From: ZC4RG20 sp963782445
GTDB taxonomy: Bacteria; Pseudomonadota; Gammaproteobacteria; Steroidobacterales; Rariloculaceae
Assembly (NCBI GenBank): GCA_963782445.1
Contig: CAWAJM010000001.1
Coordinates: forward strand, 3,844,001 to 3,908,000
Direction: 5' to 3'
DNA: 64,000 nt
A model generated the notes under the pieces. That model saw nothing but the letters and a program-made list of their open reading frames with translations, ran no database searches and had not been told where the DNA came from. This document shows, in pieces, positions 15,805 to 24,808 of this stretch; the stretch's first letter is position 1, and every line of letters begins with the position of its first letter. A program made the translations under genes and the position numbers.

Positions 15805-16766
15805 GCCTGGACGCAAGCGGCGCAAGCGGCCCCGACGGCGACCCGGCCGGCCTCGCGCTCGGCTGGATCGGCGCCGGCGGGCGCATGGGTTTCTCCATGG
15901 CCAAGCGCCTGCTCCAGGCCGGCGTATCGCTTGCCGTCTACAACCGCACGCGCAGCAAGGTCGAGCCGCTGGCCGAGCTCGGCGCCGTCGTCGTCGACAC
16001 GCCGGCCGCGCTCGCCGAGCGCGACATCGTATTCAGCACGGTCTCCGCCTCGGACGACCTCGTCGCCGTCACGGCGGGCGCCGAGGGCCTGCTGAGCGCG
16101 GCGGCTGCGCCGCGCTTGCTCGTCGACTGCTCGACGGTCTCGGAGGAAGCCTCGGCGCGCGTGCGCGCCGCCGCCGAGCGGCGCGGCACGGCCATGCTCT
16201 CGGCCCCCGTGAGCGGCAATGCCAAGGTCGTCGCGGCCGGCAAGCTCACGATCGTCGCCTCGGGTCCGCGCGCCGCGTTCGACCTCGCCGAACCCTATCT
16301 CGCGGCCTTGGGCGCCGGCGCCACGTACGTCGGCGAGGGCGAGCTCGCGCGCATGGTCAAGATCTGCCACAACCTCATGCTCGGCGTCGTCGCCCAGTCG
16401 ATGGCCGAGGTTACGGTGCTCGCCGAGAAGAGCGGCGTGCCGCGCCATGCGTTCCTGAAGTTCATGAACTCGAGCGTCATGGGCTCCATGTTCACGCGCT
16501 ACAAGACGCCGGCCTTCGTGAATCTCGACCTCAAGCCGACGTTCACGCCCGTGCTCCTGCGCAAGGACCTCGATCTCGGCCTCGAGGCCGCCGCGGAGCT
16601 CGACGTGCCGCTGCCCGTCACGCAAGCCGCCCGGGATGCCGTCGACCGTGCCGTGCAGACCGGCCATACGGACTGCGATTTCGCCGTTCTGCTGCTCGAG
16701 GAGGCGAAAGCCGCGGGGATGACGCTCGAGCCCGAGGACGTCGACGTCGACGACGGCTTGCGTTAG
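15786..16766 (+). CDS. NAD(P)-dependent beta-hydroxyacid dehydrogenase (3-hydroxyisobutyrate dehydrogenase family)
   Basis: 326 aa from GTG 15786, overlapping the E2 stop by 19 bp; no later ATG precedes the fold. Rossmann motif LGWIGAGGRMGFSMAKRL (about 25-42), substrate-binding SAPVSG region and the catalytic lysine in MVKICHNLMLG mark the 6PGDH-like beta-hydroxyacid dehydrogenase family. These reduce or oxidise 3-hydroxyacids or semialdehydes such as tartronate, methylmalonate or sulfolactaldehyde. SGN replaces the usual SGG after APV, so substrate may differ. Coupled to E2, it likely belongs to the same catabolic pathway. Confidence 0.88.
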   Translation: MVGRDLGLDASGASGPDGDPAGLALGWIGAGGRMGFSMAKRLLQAGVSLAVYNRTRSKVEPLAELGAVVVDTPAALAERDIVFSTVSASDDLVAVTAGAEGLLSAAAAPRLLVDCSTVSEEASARVRAAAERRGTAMLSAPVSGNAKVVAAGKLTIVASGPRAAFDLAEPYLAALGAGATYVGEGELARMVKICHNLMLGVVAQSMAEVTVLAEKSGVPRHAFLKFMNSSVMGSMFTRYKTPAFVNLDLKPTFTPVLLRKDLDLGLEAAAELDVPLPVTQAARDAVDRAVQTGHTDCDFAVLLLEEAKAAGMTLEPEDVDVDDGLR

Positions 16767-16776
16767 GCGGTTCCGG

Positions 16777-16796
16777 ACAGGGCCACGTCGAGCCCT
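16777..16796. terminator. Hairpin between convergent genes
   Basis: CAGGGC and GCCCTG arms with an eight-base loop lie in the 70-bp gap between the dehydrogenase gene and the convergent aldehyde dehydrogenase gene. It is a candidate bidirectional terminator, without a clear T-run. Confidence 0.4.
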
Positions 16797-16836
16797 GCCC
16801 GAACCTACCCGCTCCGCCGCATCCGAAGTCCGGAGA

Positions 16837-18225
16837 CTACGCCCAGATCTCGTCGTCCGTCGGCACCTTCCTATGCTCGATGACCTTCCCGATCCGCGAC
16901 ACGTTCATGAGGTGCTTGTAGTCCAGATTCTCGGAGATCGAGTTTCCGCCCCAGGACCCGCAGCCGAGCGTCGTCGTCGGCGCGAAGCCGTTCGTCAGGG
17001 AGCCGCCCGCCGTCAGTGAGCTCGCCTGATTAACGACGAGGCGGCTGACCGGCAGGGAAACGCCGGCGCTGCGGATGTGCGCGTCGTCGTGCGAGTGTAG
17101 CGCGGCGGAGTGCCCCGCGCCCTCGAGCAACAGGTTGGCCTTGGCGTCCGCGACCGCCTCTTCGAAGGTCTTGTACGGCAGGATCGCGATGACCGGGCAG
17201 AGCTTCTCCTTGGCCAGCACGTCCGCCTCGCCGGCGCCGCGGGCCGGCAGCAGGATGAGCCGCACGGCCTCGGGAATCTCGATGCCGGCCCGGGCCGCAA
17301 CCTCGTGCGCCGGCCGGCCGACGACGTCCTTGTTGAGCCGCCCGTCCGGGAAGACCACCTCGCGCAGCTTCTGAATCTGCGTCTCGTCGGTCGTGTACCA
17401 GACCTTGCCCGAATCCGTGAACAGCTTGACGGTCTGCTCGAACTGCTCCTCGGGCGTCAGCACGAACTGCTCGTGCGAGCAGATGATGCCGTTATCGAAC
17501 GCGGCGCCCGCGATGATCTTGTCCACGGCATCCTTGAGGTCCGCATCGCGATCGATGATGACGGGCACGTTGCCGGCGCCGACGCCGAAGGATGGTTTGC
17601 CCGAGGAATAGGCGGACTTGACCATGGCGCCGCCGCCCGTGGCGACGACGACGTCGACGGCGCGCATGAGCTCCTGGGTCTTCTCCACGGAGCCGTTCCG
17701 CACGACCTGGATCAGGTCATCCGGGCCGCCGTGCGCCTTCACGATCTTCATGAACGCCTCGGTCAGGTGCTCCGTGCATTTCTGCGCCTTGGGGTGCGGC
17801 GCGAAGATCACGGCATTGCCGGCCTTGAGCGCGAACATGCCATTGCACATCGGCGTCACGATGGGATTCGTGACGGGCGTAACGGCGCCGACGACGCCCA
17901 TGGGCTTGGCGACGAGCACGAGGTTCGTGTCCGGCTCCTCGCCGATGATGCCGCGCGACTTCTTGTCCTTGAGGTTGTTCCAGATGACGCGGGCCTTGCC
18001 CTTGTTCTTGAGGACCTTGTCCTCGTAGTGGCCGATCCCGGTCTCGTCGACGGCCATGCGCGCGAGCGCCTCGGCGTTGTCGTAGACGAACTTGCCGATG
18101 TCGCGGACGATCGCGTCCACGCGTTCCTGGGAGAACGTTTCGAACTCCGCCTGGGCGACGCGGGCCTTGGCGACCAGTTCCTGTATCTCGGTATCGCCCG
18201 TGACGGCGCGTTCCGGCATGCTCAT
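16837..18225 (-). CDS. CoA-acylating aldehyde dehydrogenase (acetaldehyde/sulfoacetaldehyde type)
   Basis: 462 aa from ATG 18225 (GAGGGGA just upstream). Matches the acylating branch of the aldehyde dehydrogenase superfamily, as in EutE, the AdhE N-terminal half and SauS: GVVGAVTPVTNPIVTP, VVVATGGGAMVKSAYSSGKPSFGVGAGNVP, catalytic Cys in FDNGIICSHEQ, and the C-terminal LTNGFAPTTTLGCGSWGGNS. It converts an aldehyde, CoA and NAD+ to acyl-CoA. It is convergent with the E1-E2-reductase run, not in its operon. If that complex is an acetoin dehydrogenase, this enzyme could capture the acetaldehyde product; this is inference. Confidence 0.9.
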   Translation of the reverse strand: MSMPERAVTGDTEIQELVAKARVAQAEFETFSQERVDAIVRDIGKFVYDNAEALARMAVDETGIGHYEDKVLKNKGKARVIWNNLKDKKSRGIIGEEPDTNLVLVAKPMGVVGAVTPVTNPIVTPMCNGMFALKAGNAVIFAPHPKAQKCTEHLTEAFMKIVKAHGGPDDLIQVVRNGSVEKTQELMRAVDVVVATGGGAMVKSAYSSGKPSFGVGAGNVPVIIDRDADLKDAVDKIIAGAAFDNGIICSHEQFVLTPEEQFEQTVKLFTDSGKVWYTTDETQIQKLREVVFPDGRLNKDVVGRPAHEVAARAGIEIPEAVRLILLPARGAGEADVLAKEKLCPVIAILPYKTFEEAVADAKANLLLEGAGHSAALHSHDDAHIRSAGVSLPVSRLVVNQASSLTAGGSLTNGFAPTTTLGCGSWGGNSISENLDYKHLMNVSRIGKVIEHRKVPTDDEIWA

Positions 18226-18372
18226 GGCAAGTCCCCTCGTCCAATGGATTTGGCCCGGAATTATACTGCCGGAGGGCCCGTGGCGCAGAAACTCGCTCCG
18301 CCCCGTCCGCCGGGAGTCGGCGCCCGGCGGCTTGTTTGCTAGACTCGTGCGCGCACGCCATGGGGAGGTTCG

Positions 18373-19297
18373 ATGAGTCGAATGCGGATCCTCGCCGCTC
18401 TTGCGGCGCTCTACGCGCTCGCCGCGGTTCCGCGCGCCGATGCGGCCACGAAGTCTCCCCCGGCGCCGCGCGCCGCAGCGGGCCGCCCGGCCGCGAAGAC
18501 GGCGCGCAAAGGTCCGCCCGTGCGCTCGAGCTCGGCGCTCGTGCTCGAACGTCACGCACGCGGAGGTGCTTTACGCCCGCGAGCCCGATGCGCCCCGGCC
18601 CATCGCTTCGATCACCAAGCTCATGACGGCCCTGGTCGTGACCGAGGCCGGCCTACCGCTCGACGAAACGCTCGAGATTACGGCGCAGGACCGGGCGCGC
18701 AGCCGAGGTGTCTACTCGCGCCTTCCGGTCGGCACGAAACTCACGCGCCGCGAGCTCCTGCATTTGGCGCTCATGTCCTCCGAGAACCGGGCGGCGCTCG
18801 CGCTCGGCCGTACGTATCCGGGCGGGTTGGCGGCATTCGTACGCGCGATGAACGCCAAGGCCGCGGCGCTCGGCATGACGAACAGCCACTTCGTCGATCC
18901 GGCCGGGCTCTCGAGCGCCAACGTCGCGAGCCCCAGGGACCTCGCGAGGCTGGTCGCCGCGGCGGCCTCCGAATCCCTGATCCGCGCAGACTCCACCGAC
19001 CACCTCCATACCGTGAAGGTCGGCCGGCAGCTGCTCGAGTACCGCAACACGAATACGCTGGTCGCGAAGCCGGACTGGGACATCGTCGTCCAGAAAACGG
19101 GCTACATCGCCGCGGCGGGACGTTGCCTCGTCTTGCAGGCGGTCATCGACGGACGAGCGGTCGTGATGGTCCTACTGAATTCCTTCGGCAAGTACACGCG
19201 CGAGGCCGACGCACGCCGGGTCCGCAGATGGATGGCACAAGCGGCGCCCGCGCCGACGGCCCTACCGGCATCAGGGCCGCGCGTCCGCGTGAGGTGA
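18373..19297 (+). pseudogene. D-alanyl-D-alanine endopeptidase (PBP7-like, S11 family), frameshifted near the N-terminus
   Basis: From ATG 18373 the first frame gives a signal peptide (LAALAALYALAAVPRADA) and runs to SSALVL; at about 18547 the frame shifts and the rest follows in the frame of 18548 onward. All catalytic motifs are intact there: SITK, SSEN and KTG (VVQKTGYI). Alignment to the family shows that one extra base (G in CTCGAAC) explains the break exactly. Family members are periplasmic enzymes that cut peptidoglycan cross-links. Either a one-base sequence error or a fresh null allele; the conserved remainder argues for recent change. Confidence 0.85.
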
Positions 19298-19378
19298 AGT
19301 CGCCGCGCCTCCGCGGAAGGATTTTCTGAACGATTCTCGTTTCCGAAATCCCTCCGCTGACGCCTGTCGGGAGGGAGG

Positions 19379-19398
19379 AAACTGGCGCGCCCGGAGAG
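19379..19398. other. Candidate attachment site, distal copy
   Basis: AAACTGGCGCGCCCGGAGAG, identical over 20 bases to 28027-28046. On the minus strand it equals the last 16 bases of the tRNA-Arg gene including CCA, plus four bases beyond. Sequence on the far side of the repeat shows no further similarity to tRNA. Confidence 0.65.
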
Positions 19399-19564
19399 GC
19401 CCGCCGGGCACGTCGCTAGCCGGCACGGGACACCCCTCGACCGGCAAGAGGGGTTCCCCGTCTCGCGATCCAGCACGAACACGAGACTCCTGTTTGTGAG
19501 AACGTCCCACTCGGAATCCGCGATCTCGAAGGCTAAGGGCCGGACTACCCGCGCTGACGCCGGC

Positions 19565-20272
19565 CTACCAGCGATAACCGATGGTCAGCGGAAGGTAGGT
19601 GAAATCCGAATTCTTCGTGCTGATGCTATGGTATTTCGCTTCGACAAACAGTTGACCATCGGAGACAGCGATACTGTAACCGAGGCCGACATTCCAGCCG
19701 AAATCCCATTCGGACTGTTCGCCCTTGACGACCGACCCCTGTCCGACTCCTCCCGGATAACACCACCAGTACCACGGATCACACACGGGCGGGTAGTACA
19801 CCAGACCGGTTTGAGTAGCTACTCCTTTCAAGTAGTACGCACCGATCCCACCCGTAAGATAGATGCCGTTACTGTGACTGCCCGGCCCCCAAATCGCGTT
19901 TACCGTCGCCTGCCAATTGGTTATGTTACCACCGTCAACTTTCCCGCTGTTATTCGGGTCCACGGCGACCGCTTTGTTGATCTTGTCGATCGAATTTCCG
20001 GATAGATCGAACTTCATGTACGTCAGGTCCAAGCTGAGCCCCAGCGGCCAATCGGTGGGCCAGTACGTTGCGCCGCCGCCAAGCGTCCACGTGTCGTCGA
20101 CGTTGTCCGTGGTATCGCCTTGTCCGAACGCGTAACCGCCCGTAAAATGCCCGAACCACTTCTGCGTTTCGCCGTCAGGGCGACCGCCTGCCGATGCAGC
20201 ACTCGACAACGTAGCGAAGACAGCGCACGACATCACGGCAGACAGAACCAATCCCCTTGTGCTGGAAGGCAT
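19565..20272 (-). CDS. Outer-membrane beta-barrel protein
   Basis: 235 aa from ATG 20272, GGAG six bases upstream. A clear signal peptide (to SSAASAG, about residue 29) is followed by alternating amphipathic strands rich in Gly, Tyr and Trp (HFTGGYAFGQGD, WTLGGGATYWPTDWPLGLSLDLTYMKFDL) and a C-terminal ...TIGYRW with terminal aromatic residue, the Bam recognition signature. Similar to the general OMP beta-barrel family; precise function unknown. A CDPWYWWCYPGG loop has two cysteines. First gene inside the putative island; lower GC than flanking genes. Confidence 0.75.
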   Translation of the reverse strand: MPSSTRGLVLSAVMSCAVFATLSSAASAGGRPDGETQKWFGHFTGGYAFGQGDTTDNVDDTWTLGGGATYWPTDWPLGLSLDLTYMKFDLSGNSIDKINKAVAVDPNNSGKVDGGNITNWQATVNAIWGPGSHSNGIYLTGGIGAYYLKGVATQTGLVYYPPVCDPWYWWCYPGGVGQGSVVKGEQSEWDFGWNVGLGYSIAVSDGQLFVEAKYHSISTKNSDFTYLPLTIGYRW

Positions 20273-20584
20273 GATCTACTCCTTTACGTTATCGATGATG
20301 TGCTCCGAAAACGCGAGCCAAAATCCGTCCAGGAACGCCTGTGACCTTTCATCGTGGGCGGTACCGCCAACGGATGCGATTGGACCTAAGTCCAAGAAAT
20401 ATGGCTGCGAGGAAACACTGTGAGACTAAGGCGCCATTGGCGTTGACGTTATCTCGCCTGACAGCTGCATTGATAGTTCGTCTGCCAAACCGCACGGACG
20501 CGCGGCTCGCGTGAGTCAGCACTCGATCGTCTTCCGGAAGCGGAACGACGACGATGCCGTCTCGCTAACGCACCGGCGAGAGGA
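20273..20584. promoter_or_regulatory. Upstream region of the barrel gene with palindromic site
   Basis: No gene seen. It contains the palindrome TTGGAC-CTAA-GTCCAA (20380-20395), embedded in GCGATTGGACC (from 20376). A related sequence, GCGATTGGACCAAAGCCAAA, occurs at 22296-22315 upstream of the DUF4136 gene. The two may be binding sites of one regulator carried with, or acting on, this block. Confidence 0.35.
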
Positions 20585-21244
20585 TTAGTCGCCGAAGCGA
20601 GCGAGCCTTACGGTTAGAACTTCCAGCCCAGTGACGTGAACGCCAGGCCCAATAAGGCCACCCCCTCGACATCGGTGGCCGCCGCCGAAGGTGGTTCGCC
20701 TCCTGATCCCGAGCTCGTCATTGCGCTCGGCGCGGTAGTCGAAGTCGTAGCCGAAAGTGGTCTGCGTCAAACCGTTGACCTTAGTTAGACTATCTCCGAC
20801 ATCGACGGTCATATCGATGCGATCGATGAGCTTTGCCTTGATAGGCGTCAGTTGCACGACCCGGCGCATGGGCAAGTCCATCGCCTCCGACCCGGTCTTC
20901 AAACGGATTTCCGTCTGCCGCGCCGGCGGCTCGAGTGATCCGTAGAGCCGTTCCGCGCTGTCGAGAACGGCCTCGAAATTCGTCCTGGAGACGAGCTGCG
21001 CGACGTCGTCCCACTCGATGTTCACTACTCCGGTGGCGCGAGTATCGAACCCCACTTTGCCTCGACCCAGCAGTTTGATCTCGCCAGTGAGCCTATCTCC
21101 GTTCTTGAGCAGGACGACATCGGTCTGAGCCTGCGCAGTAGGCGCGCCGATCGCGCAGAGCGCGACGGCCAGCATTCCTCCGGATACGCCGCAGCGCGAT
21201 GGGGACTTTGCGCCATGCCTCCAGACCTTCGGGCGAAGCGCCAT
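20585..21244 (-). pseudogene. DUF481-type outer-membrane protein, internally deleted and frameshifted
   Basis: 219-codon ORF from 21244 with GGAGGTGA upstream. Signal peptide, then the N-terminal DUF481-associated domain (DVVLLKNGDRLTGEIKLL, GRGKVGFDT). The beta-barrel begins (KVNGLTQTTFGYDFDYRAERN) but jumps straight to a late-barrel segment (NDELGIRRRTTFGGG), missing roughly 100 residues, and then leaves frame: the expected C-terminal ...TSLGWKF followed by a stop (20614) is readable in another frame. Full-length relatives are about 330-350 aa. The deletion probably arose between similar ERN(D/E)ELG-coding stretches. Confidence 0.65.
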
Positions 21245-21550
21245 GCGAAGTCCTCACCTCCTGTGCATGTGGATCGCCGCCGATGCGGCTCCAACTGTGC
21301 CAACGGCCGATCTCCTCGAACCTCCGCCAGCTTCACAATCGCCCGCGGGCACGACGCTCTGGATGCGGTTTCGAGTCGGACTCAGAAGAAGACCGAAGCG
21401 AACTGCGGGCCTCCGGTTCTCGAGGCGCATGCGGCCTGAACTACCTGACTCAGCTTCTGAATTTACTGTGGGGGCACTTCGATCACTCCTGAGATCTGGC
21501 GCGTCGCCATGTCCTCATGACCGGCACCTGTACGCGGGCGAACAGGACTG

Positions 21551-22096
21551 TCACTTGCCCTGGTTCTTGAGAATCCTCGCCCACCGGTCCGAGAGCTTGT
21601 CGATAATGCTTTGGGCTTGCTTTGTCCGCTTTTGTGGGTTGCTCGATACGGTGACGGTGCCTGTGCCCCGCCAGACCAGCTTCTTGTCCGAGGGCCGATA
21701 GGCGTCGATGATCAGTGTGCCCTCCGTATAAGTCGACACAGTCGTCGTCCCGGTCGCGACACCGCCGCCCCAGGCGCCCCAGCCGGGGCCGAATCCACCG
21801 TAGCCGAAGTTGGTGGTGTTGAGCACTTGGCTCTGCTTAGTCGCCGTATGGTAGGTGACATAAATGTCGGGGCTTTCGCTCACTTCCGTAAGACCGTTCT
21901 CACTCAGCCTGGTCTTCAACATCTTTTCGATACGGTCGGCCAGCAACGGATCTTGAGCGCCGTCGCTGTCCGGGGCGACATATTCGAACGTCTTTACGTT
22001 TTTGAAATTCATGTCCTTCGCGTAGTCGATCGTGACCTTCTGGGCCGCAACGGGGCCCGCTGTCAGCAAGATTATGAGTCCAATTAGCTTGCGCAT
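21551..22096 (-). CDS. DUF4136 domain protein, periplasmic
   Basis: 181 aa from ATG 22096 (AGAAG upstream). Short signal peptide (MRKLIGLIILLTAGPVAAQ) without the lipobox Cys that most DUF4136 proteins have, then the domain: DYAKDMNFKNVKTFEYV, ADRIEKMLKTRLSENGLTEVSESPDIYVTYH, a Gly/Trp-rich linker GYGGFGPGWGAWGG and the C-terminal strand pair GTLIIDAYRPSDKKLVWRGTGT. Function unknown. The gene appears intact, unlike the DUF481 gene downstream. Confidence 0.85.
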   Translation of the reverse strand: MRKLIGLIILLTAGPVAAQKVTIDYAKDMNFKNVKTFEYVAPDSDGAQDPLLADRIEKMLKTRLSENGLTEVSESPDIYVTYHTATKQSQVLNTTNFGYGGFGPGWGAWGGGVATGTTTVSTYTEGTLIIDAYRPSDKKLVWRGTGTVTVSSNPQKRTKQAQSIIDKLSDRWARILKNQGK

Positions 22097-22552
22097 TGTG
22101 CTTCTCCATCCGATCTCAATACCGGCCCCCGCCGGACGTCTGCCGATGGGCCGCCCGTAGCCGCTGGCGATAGGTGACGAGGCGAATCCGCTACGACCTC
22201 GCTTCGATCTAGAGCCGATACGGCCGCTCTTCTAACGTCGCGAGGCGCGAGCCTACGGCAACGTCGCCAAATCGTCGCACCCGAGGCTCAAGGTCGCGAT
22301 TGGACCAAAGCCAAAGCTATGGCAGTCATGGGCCTCGGTGGCCGCACCGCCAACGCGCCTCGGCATATAGGTAAGAGGGCCTATGGAGTCGGCCCCGAAA
22401 CGGTCTAAGGATTTGGTCCAATTCCGCATCCCTCACATTTGGCAAAGAATCGCCTCTGAGGTAACACGGAGGCGGGCAGTTCGTAACCCGGAAGGCGCCA
22501 CTACGACACGGGTTGATGCGCAGCCAACGTCGGGGCCATAGGCGATCCGTTC
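22097..22552. other. Intergenic region without recognisable gene
   Basis: About 455 bp between the divergent DUF4136 and barrel genes. Apart from the GCGATTGGACC site at 22296-22315 and an inverted GGTCCAAT at 22416-22423, I see no gene, repeat or RNA. It presumably carries both promoters. Confidence 0.5.
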
Positions 22553-23515
22553 ATGAAACCCATAGCGGGACAGCAGAGAGACATGCGCGCGACTATCCAT
22601 CGCGACGCACTACACTTGGATGAAGAGACCATGCCCATCTGGATACGGCTCGCGGTCAAGGCCTACCGGCGCTCTCGCACTGGAGCGAAAGCGGTCGCGG
22701 CCAATAATCTATTCGCATTGCTCTGCTGCGGCATCGGCCTTCAGGCCGCCCCGCTCACTGCGCTTGGACAAAGGGAGCAAGCCGGACACGAGGAGCGCGG
22801 AAGCATCACTCTCAGCGCTCTCGACATTCGGCCTGCAACGTCAGCGCGACTCGACACCAGCGGGGGGCGCGGCACGAGCATCGATCTCGAGCGGGACTTG
22901 GACCTCGAGAGATCGGTGACGGCCGCCAACTTGGGCGGGTATTACTGGTTCGGTCGACGTGGAAGAGTCAACGTCTCCTATTTGAGCTACAGCAGGAGCC
23001 AGACAAAACAAATCGACAAAACAATCGAATTCGGGGACAGAGTTTTCGCGGTCAATAGCGTCATCCAAACGACCGCCGACGTGGCAGTTTTACAGGCCTC
23101 CTATACATTCGCCGCGGTCGAGCGCGAGCGCGGCTTTTTCGGTATCTCCGGCGGGCTCTATACCACCTCCTCGCAGCTGCGATTGAACGATTCGGCGACC
23201 GGCAACAATCAGTCGAGCGATGCCAATCTCCCTCTGCCCGTCATAGGCGTCCGCGGCCGCTACCAGATCGGCAAGCGAATAACCTTACGCGGCAGCTCTC
23301 AATGGTTCGGTATATCAACGAATAAGGCTACCGGACGCCTGCTCAGCACGAATATCGGCGCCGACTACAGCTTCGGCGACCGAATCGCGCTCGGAATCGC
23401 ATACAACGTCACGACCACTGGCATTCGCGCGAAGAACGACAGGGGATTAGAGGGACACCTGAATTGGGGGTACGACGCGGCAGCCCTCTACGTTAGGCTA
23501 AATTTTGGCAAGTAA
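22553..23515 (+). CDS. Predicted outer-membrane beta-barrel protein
   Basis: 320 aa if started at 22553; ATGs at 22583 and 22631 are alternatives and the start is uncertain. A hydrophobic stretch (NNLFALLCCGIGLQAAPLTALGQ, about 52-74) would be a signal sequence with a long N-region. The remainder has repeated amphipathic strands (AANLGGYYWFGRRGRVNVSYLSYSRS, YQIGKRITLRGSSQWFGIS, TNIGADYSFGDRIALGIAYNV) and ends LYVRLNFGK. No family recognised with confidence. Located in the putative island, AT-richer than the flanking chromosome. Confidence 0.6.
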   Translation: MKPIAGQQRDMRATIHRDALHLDEETMPIWIRLAVKAYRRSRTGAKAVAANNLFALLCCGIGLQAAPLTALGQREQAGHEERGSITLSALDIRPATSARLDTSGGRGTSIDLERDLDLERSVTAANLGGYYWFGRRGRVNVSYLSYSRSQTKQIDKTIEFGDRVFAVNSVIQTTADVAVLQASYTFAAVERERGFFGISGGLYTTSSQLRLNDSATGNNQSSDANLPLPVIGVRGRYQIGKRITLRGSSQWFGISTNKATGRLLSTNIGADYSFGDRIALGIAYNVTTTGIRAKNDRGLEGHLNWGYDAAALYVRLNFGK

Positions 23516-23631
23516 GACGCTACGTTTCCGCAGGAGGGTCAAGTCGAAGCGCGAACGCAAACATGGGTCTCAGGGTACCAAAGCCCGCTGAACTCTCGCC
23601 GACACGAACGCTCAATTGCATTAGGTGAAAC

Positions 23632-24216
23632 ATGAAATGGTTAAACGTGAAATGGATACTCCCGCTCGTAGCCCTCGGATTCGGCAGCGCCGCATATGCG
23701 CAACAGTCGTCGCCACCCAACGACGTGCAGTCTCCAGCGAACAAGTCGCTCGCGGCGACCCTCAACGTCTATGTGTTTCCAAACGCCGGTCAGTCCGCCG
23801 CACAACAATCCAAAGATGAAGGAGAGTGCTACAAGTTCGCTACCCAGAACACGGGCATGGATCCGTTCGAGCTGCAGAAGGAAGCCACGGCTCAGCAGCA
23901 ACAGACTGCGCAACAGATTCAACAAGCTCAGGGCGCCCAGCAAGGTGCTGGCGCCAAGGGTGGTGTGGGCGGCGCCGCGGCGGGCGCACTGATTGGCGAG
24001 ATGGCGACCGGCAATGCGTCTCAAGGGGCGGCTTATGGGGCCGCAATCGGCGCCGTGAGGTCCAGACGTAGAGCCGCCGAACGCAGCAGCGAGGCGGCGG
24101 CGTCGGCACAACAGAGCGGCGCGGCTAAGCAGCAAGCGACGGCCGAGCAAGTAGTAAACTTCAAGAAGGCGATGAGCGTTTGCCTCGAGGCCAAAAAGTA
24201 CATGGTCAAATTCTAG
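23632..24216 (+). CDS. Glycine-zipper (YMGG-like) periplasmic protein
   Basis: 194 aa from ATG 23632, AGGTGAA just upstream. Signal peptide (MKWLNVKWILPLVALGFGSAAYAQ), a conserved N-terminal region (LNVYVFPNAGQSAAQQSKDEGECYKFATQNTGMDP), a Gln-rich linker (about 84-104), the glycine zipper GVGGAAAGALIGEMATGNASQGAAYGAAIGAV (about 108-139) and a C-terminal helix ending in FKKAMSVCLEAKKY. Glycine zippers insert in or oligomerise on membranes; the role of this family is unknown. Two cysteines (CYK, CLE) may form a disulfide. Confidence 0.8.
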   Translation: MKWLNVKWILPLVALGFGSAAYAQQSSPPNDVQSPANKSLAATLNVYVFPNAGQSAAQQSKDEGECYKFATQNTGMDPFELQKEATAQQQQTAQQIQQAQGAQQGAGAKGGVGGAAAGALIGEMATGNASQGAAYGAAIGAVRSRRRAAERSSEAAASAQQSGAAKQQATAEQVVNFKKAMSVCLEAKKYMVKF

Positions 24217-24808
24217 GGCAGCGCGACGCCCTCCCCCGGCCGTATCGATGACTCGATACTGCCGCCGCCAGGGTGTCGAGTTCGACGACCTCGCCCACTG
24301 CGAAGTCCTTTAGCGCACGAAAATGCCCATCCCGATGCACGGCGATTGCGGTTCGGTCGCTGTCCGGCGCTCCGGTGCCCGCGACCAATCCGGCCCCGCG
24401 ATTAAGCTTGCGCTCGCTCTCGTGTACGCAAAGACCGGCACGTCGAGCCGTACGCTCCGGATGCGTAACAGCACGGCGCGCAGCTCCCGCGATATGGCGG
24501 GCTCGCTCCAGCGAGCCGCATAGGCGCGAATGCGGCTTTTCGACCAATGCGTTTGGTCGGGCGCGGCGCTCGCCCAAAGTCTCGCGCGTGCGAGCGCGGA
24601 CATCAGCACGGCCTGCTGCGCGCACGGCGCGGAGCCGACGAGCCGACCGTCTTCAGGTCCTGCAGGTTGCCGTTGGACGTCGTGGCCGCCACGAGAGAAA
24701 GCCGACGCCTGAGATCGGGATGTTGGTCGAGTCGAGCCGACGAGCCTATCGTGTTGCCGTCGGTGCCGGCCTACGAGCCGCGGCGGCGCGACGACTTTTG
24801 CGCGTATC
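24217..24808. other. No convincing gene; possibly decayed coding sequence
   Basis: Several overlapping open frames exist on both strands, but none has a family signature, a good ribosome site and consistent third-position bias together. The minus strand has open stretches in two frames that may be remnants of a gene broken by frameshifts. I cannot identify it. Confidence 0.4.
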
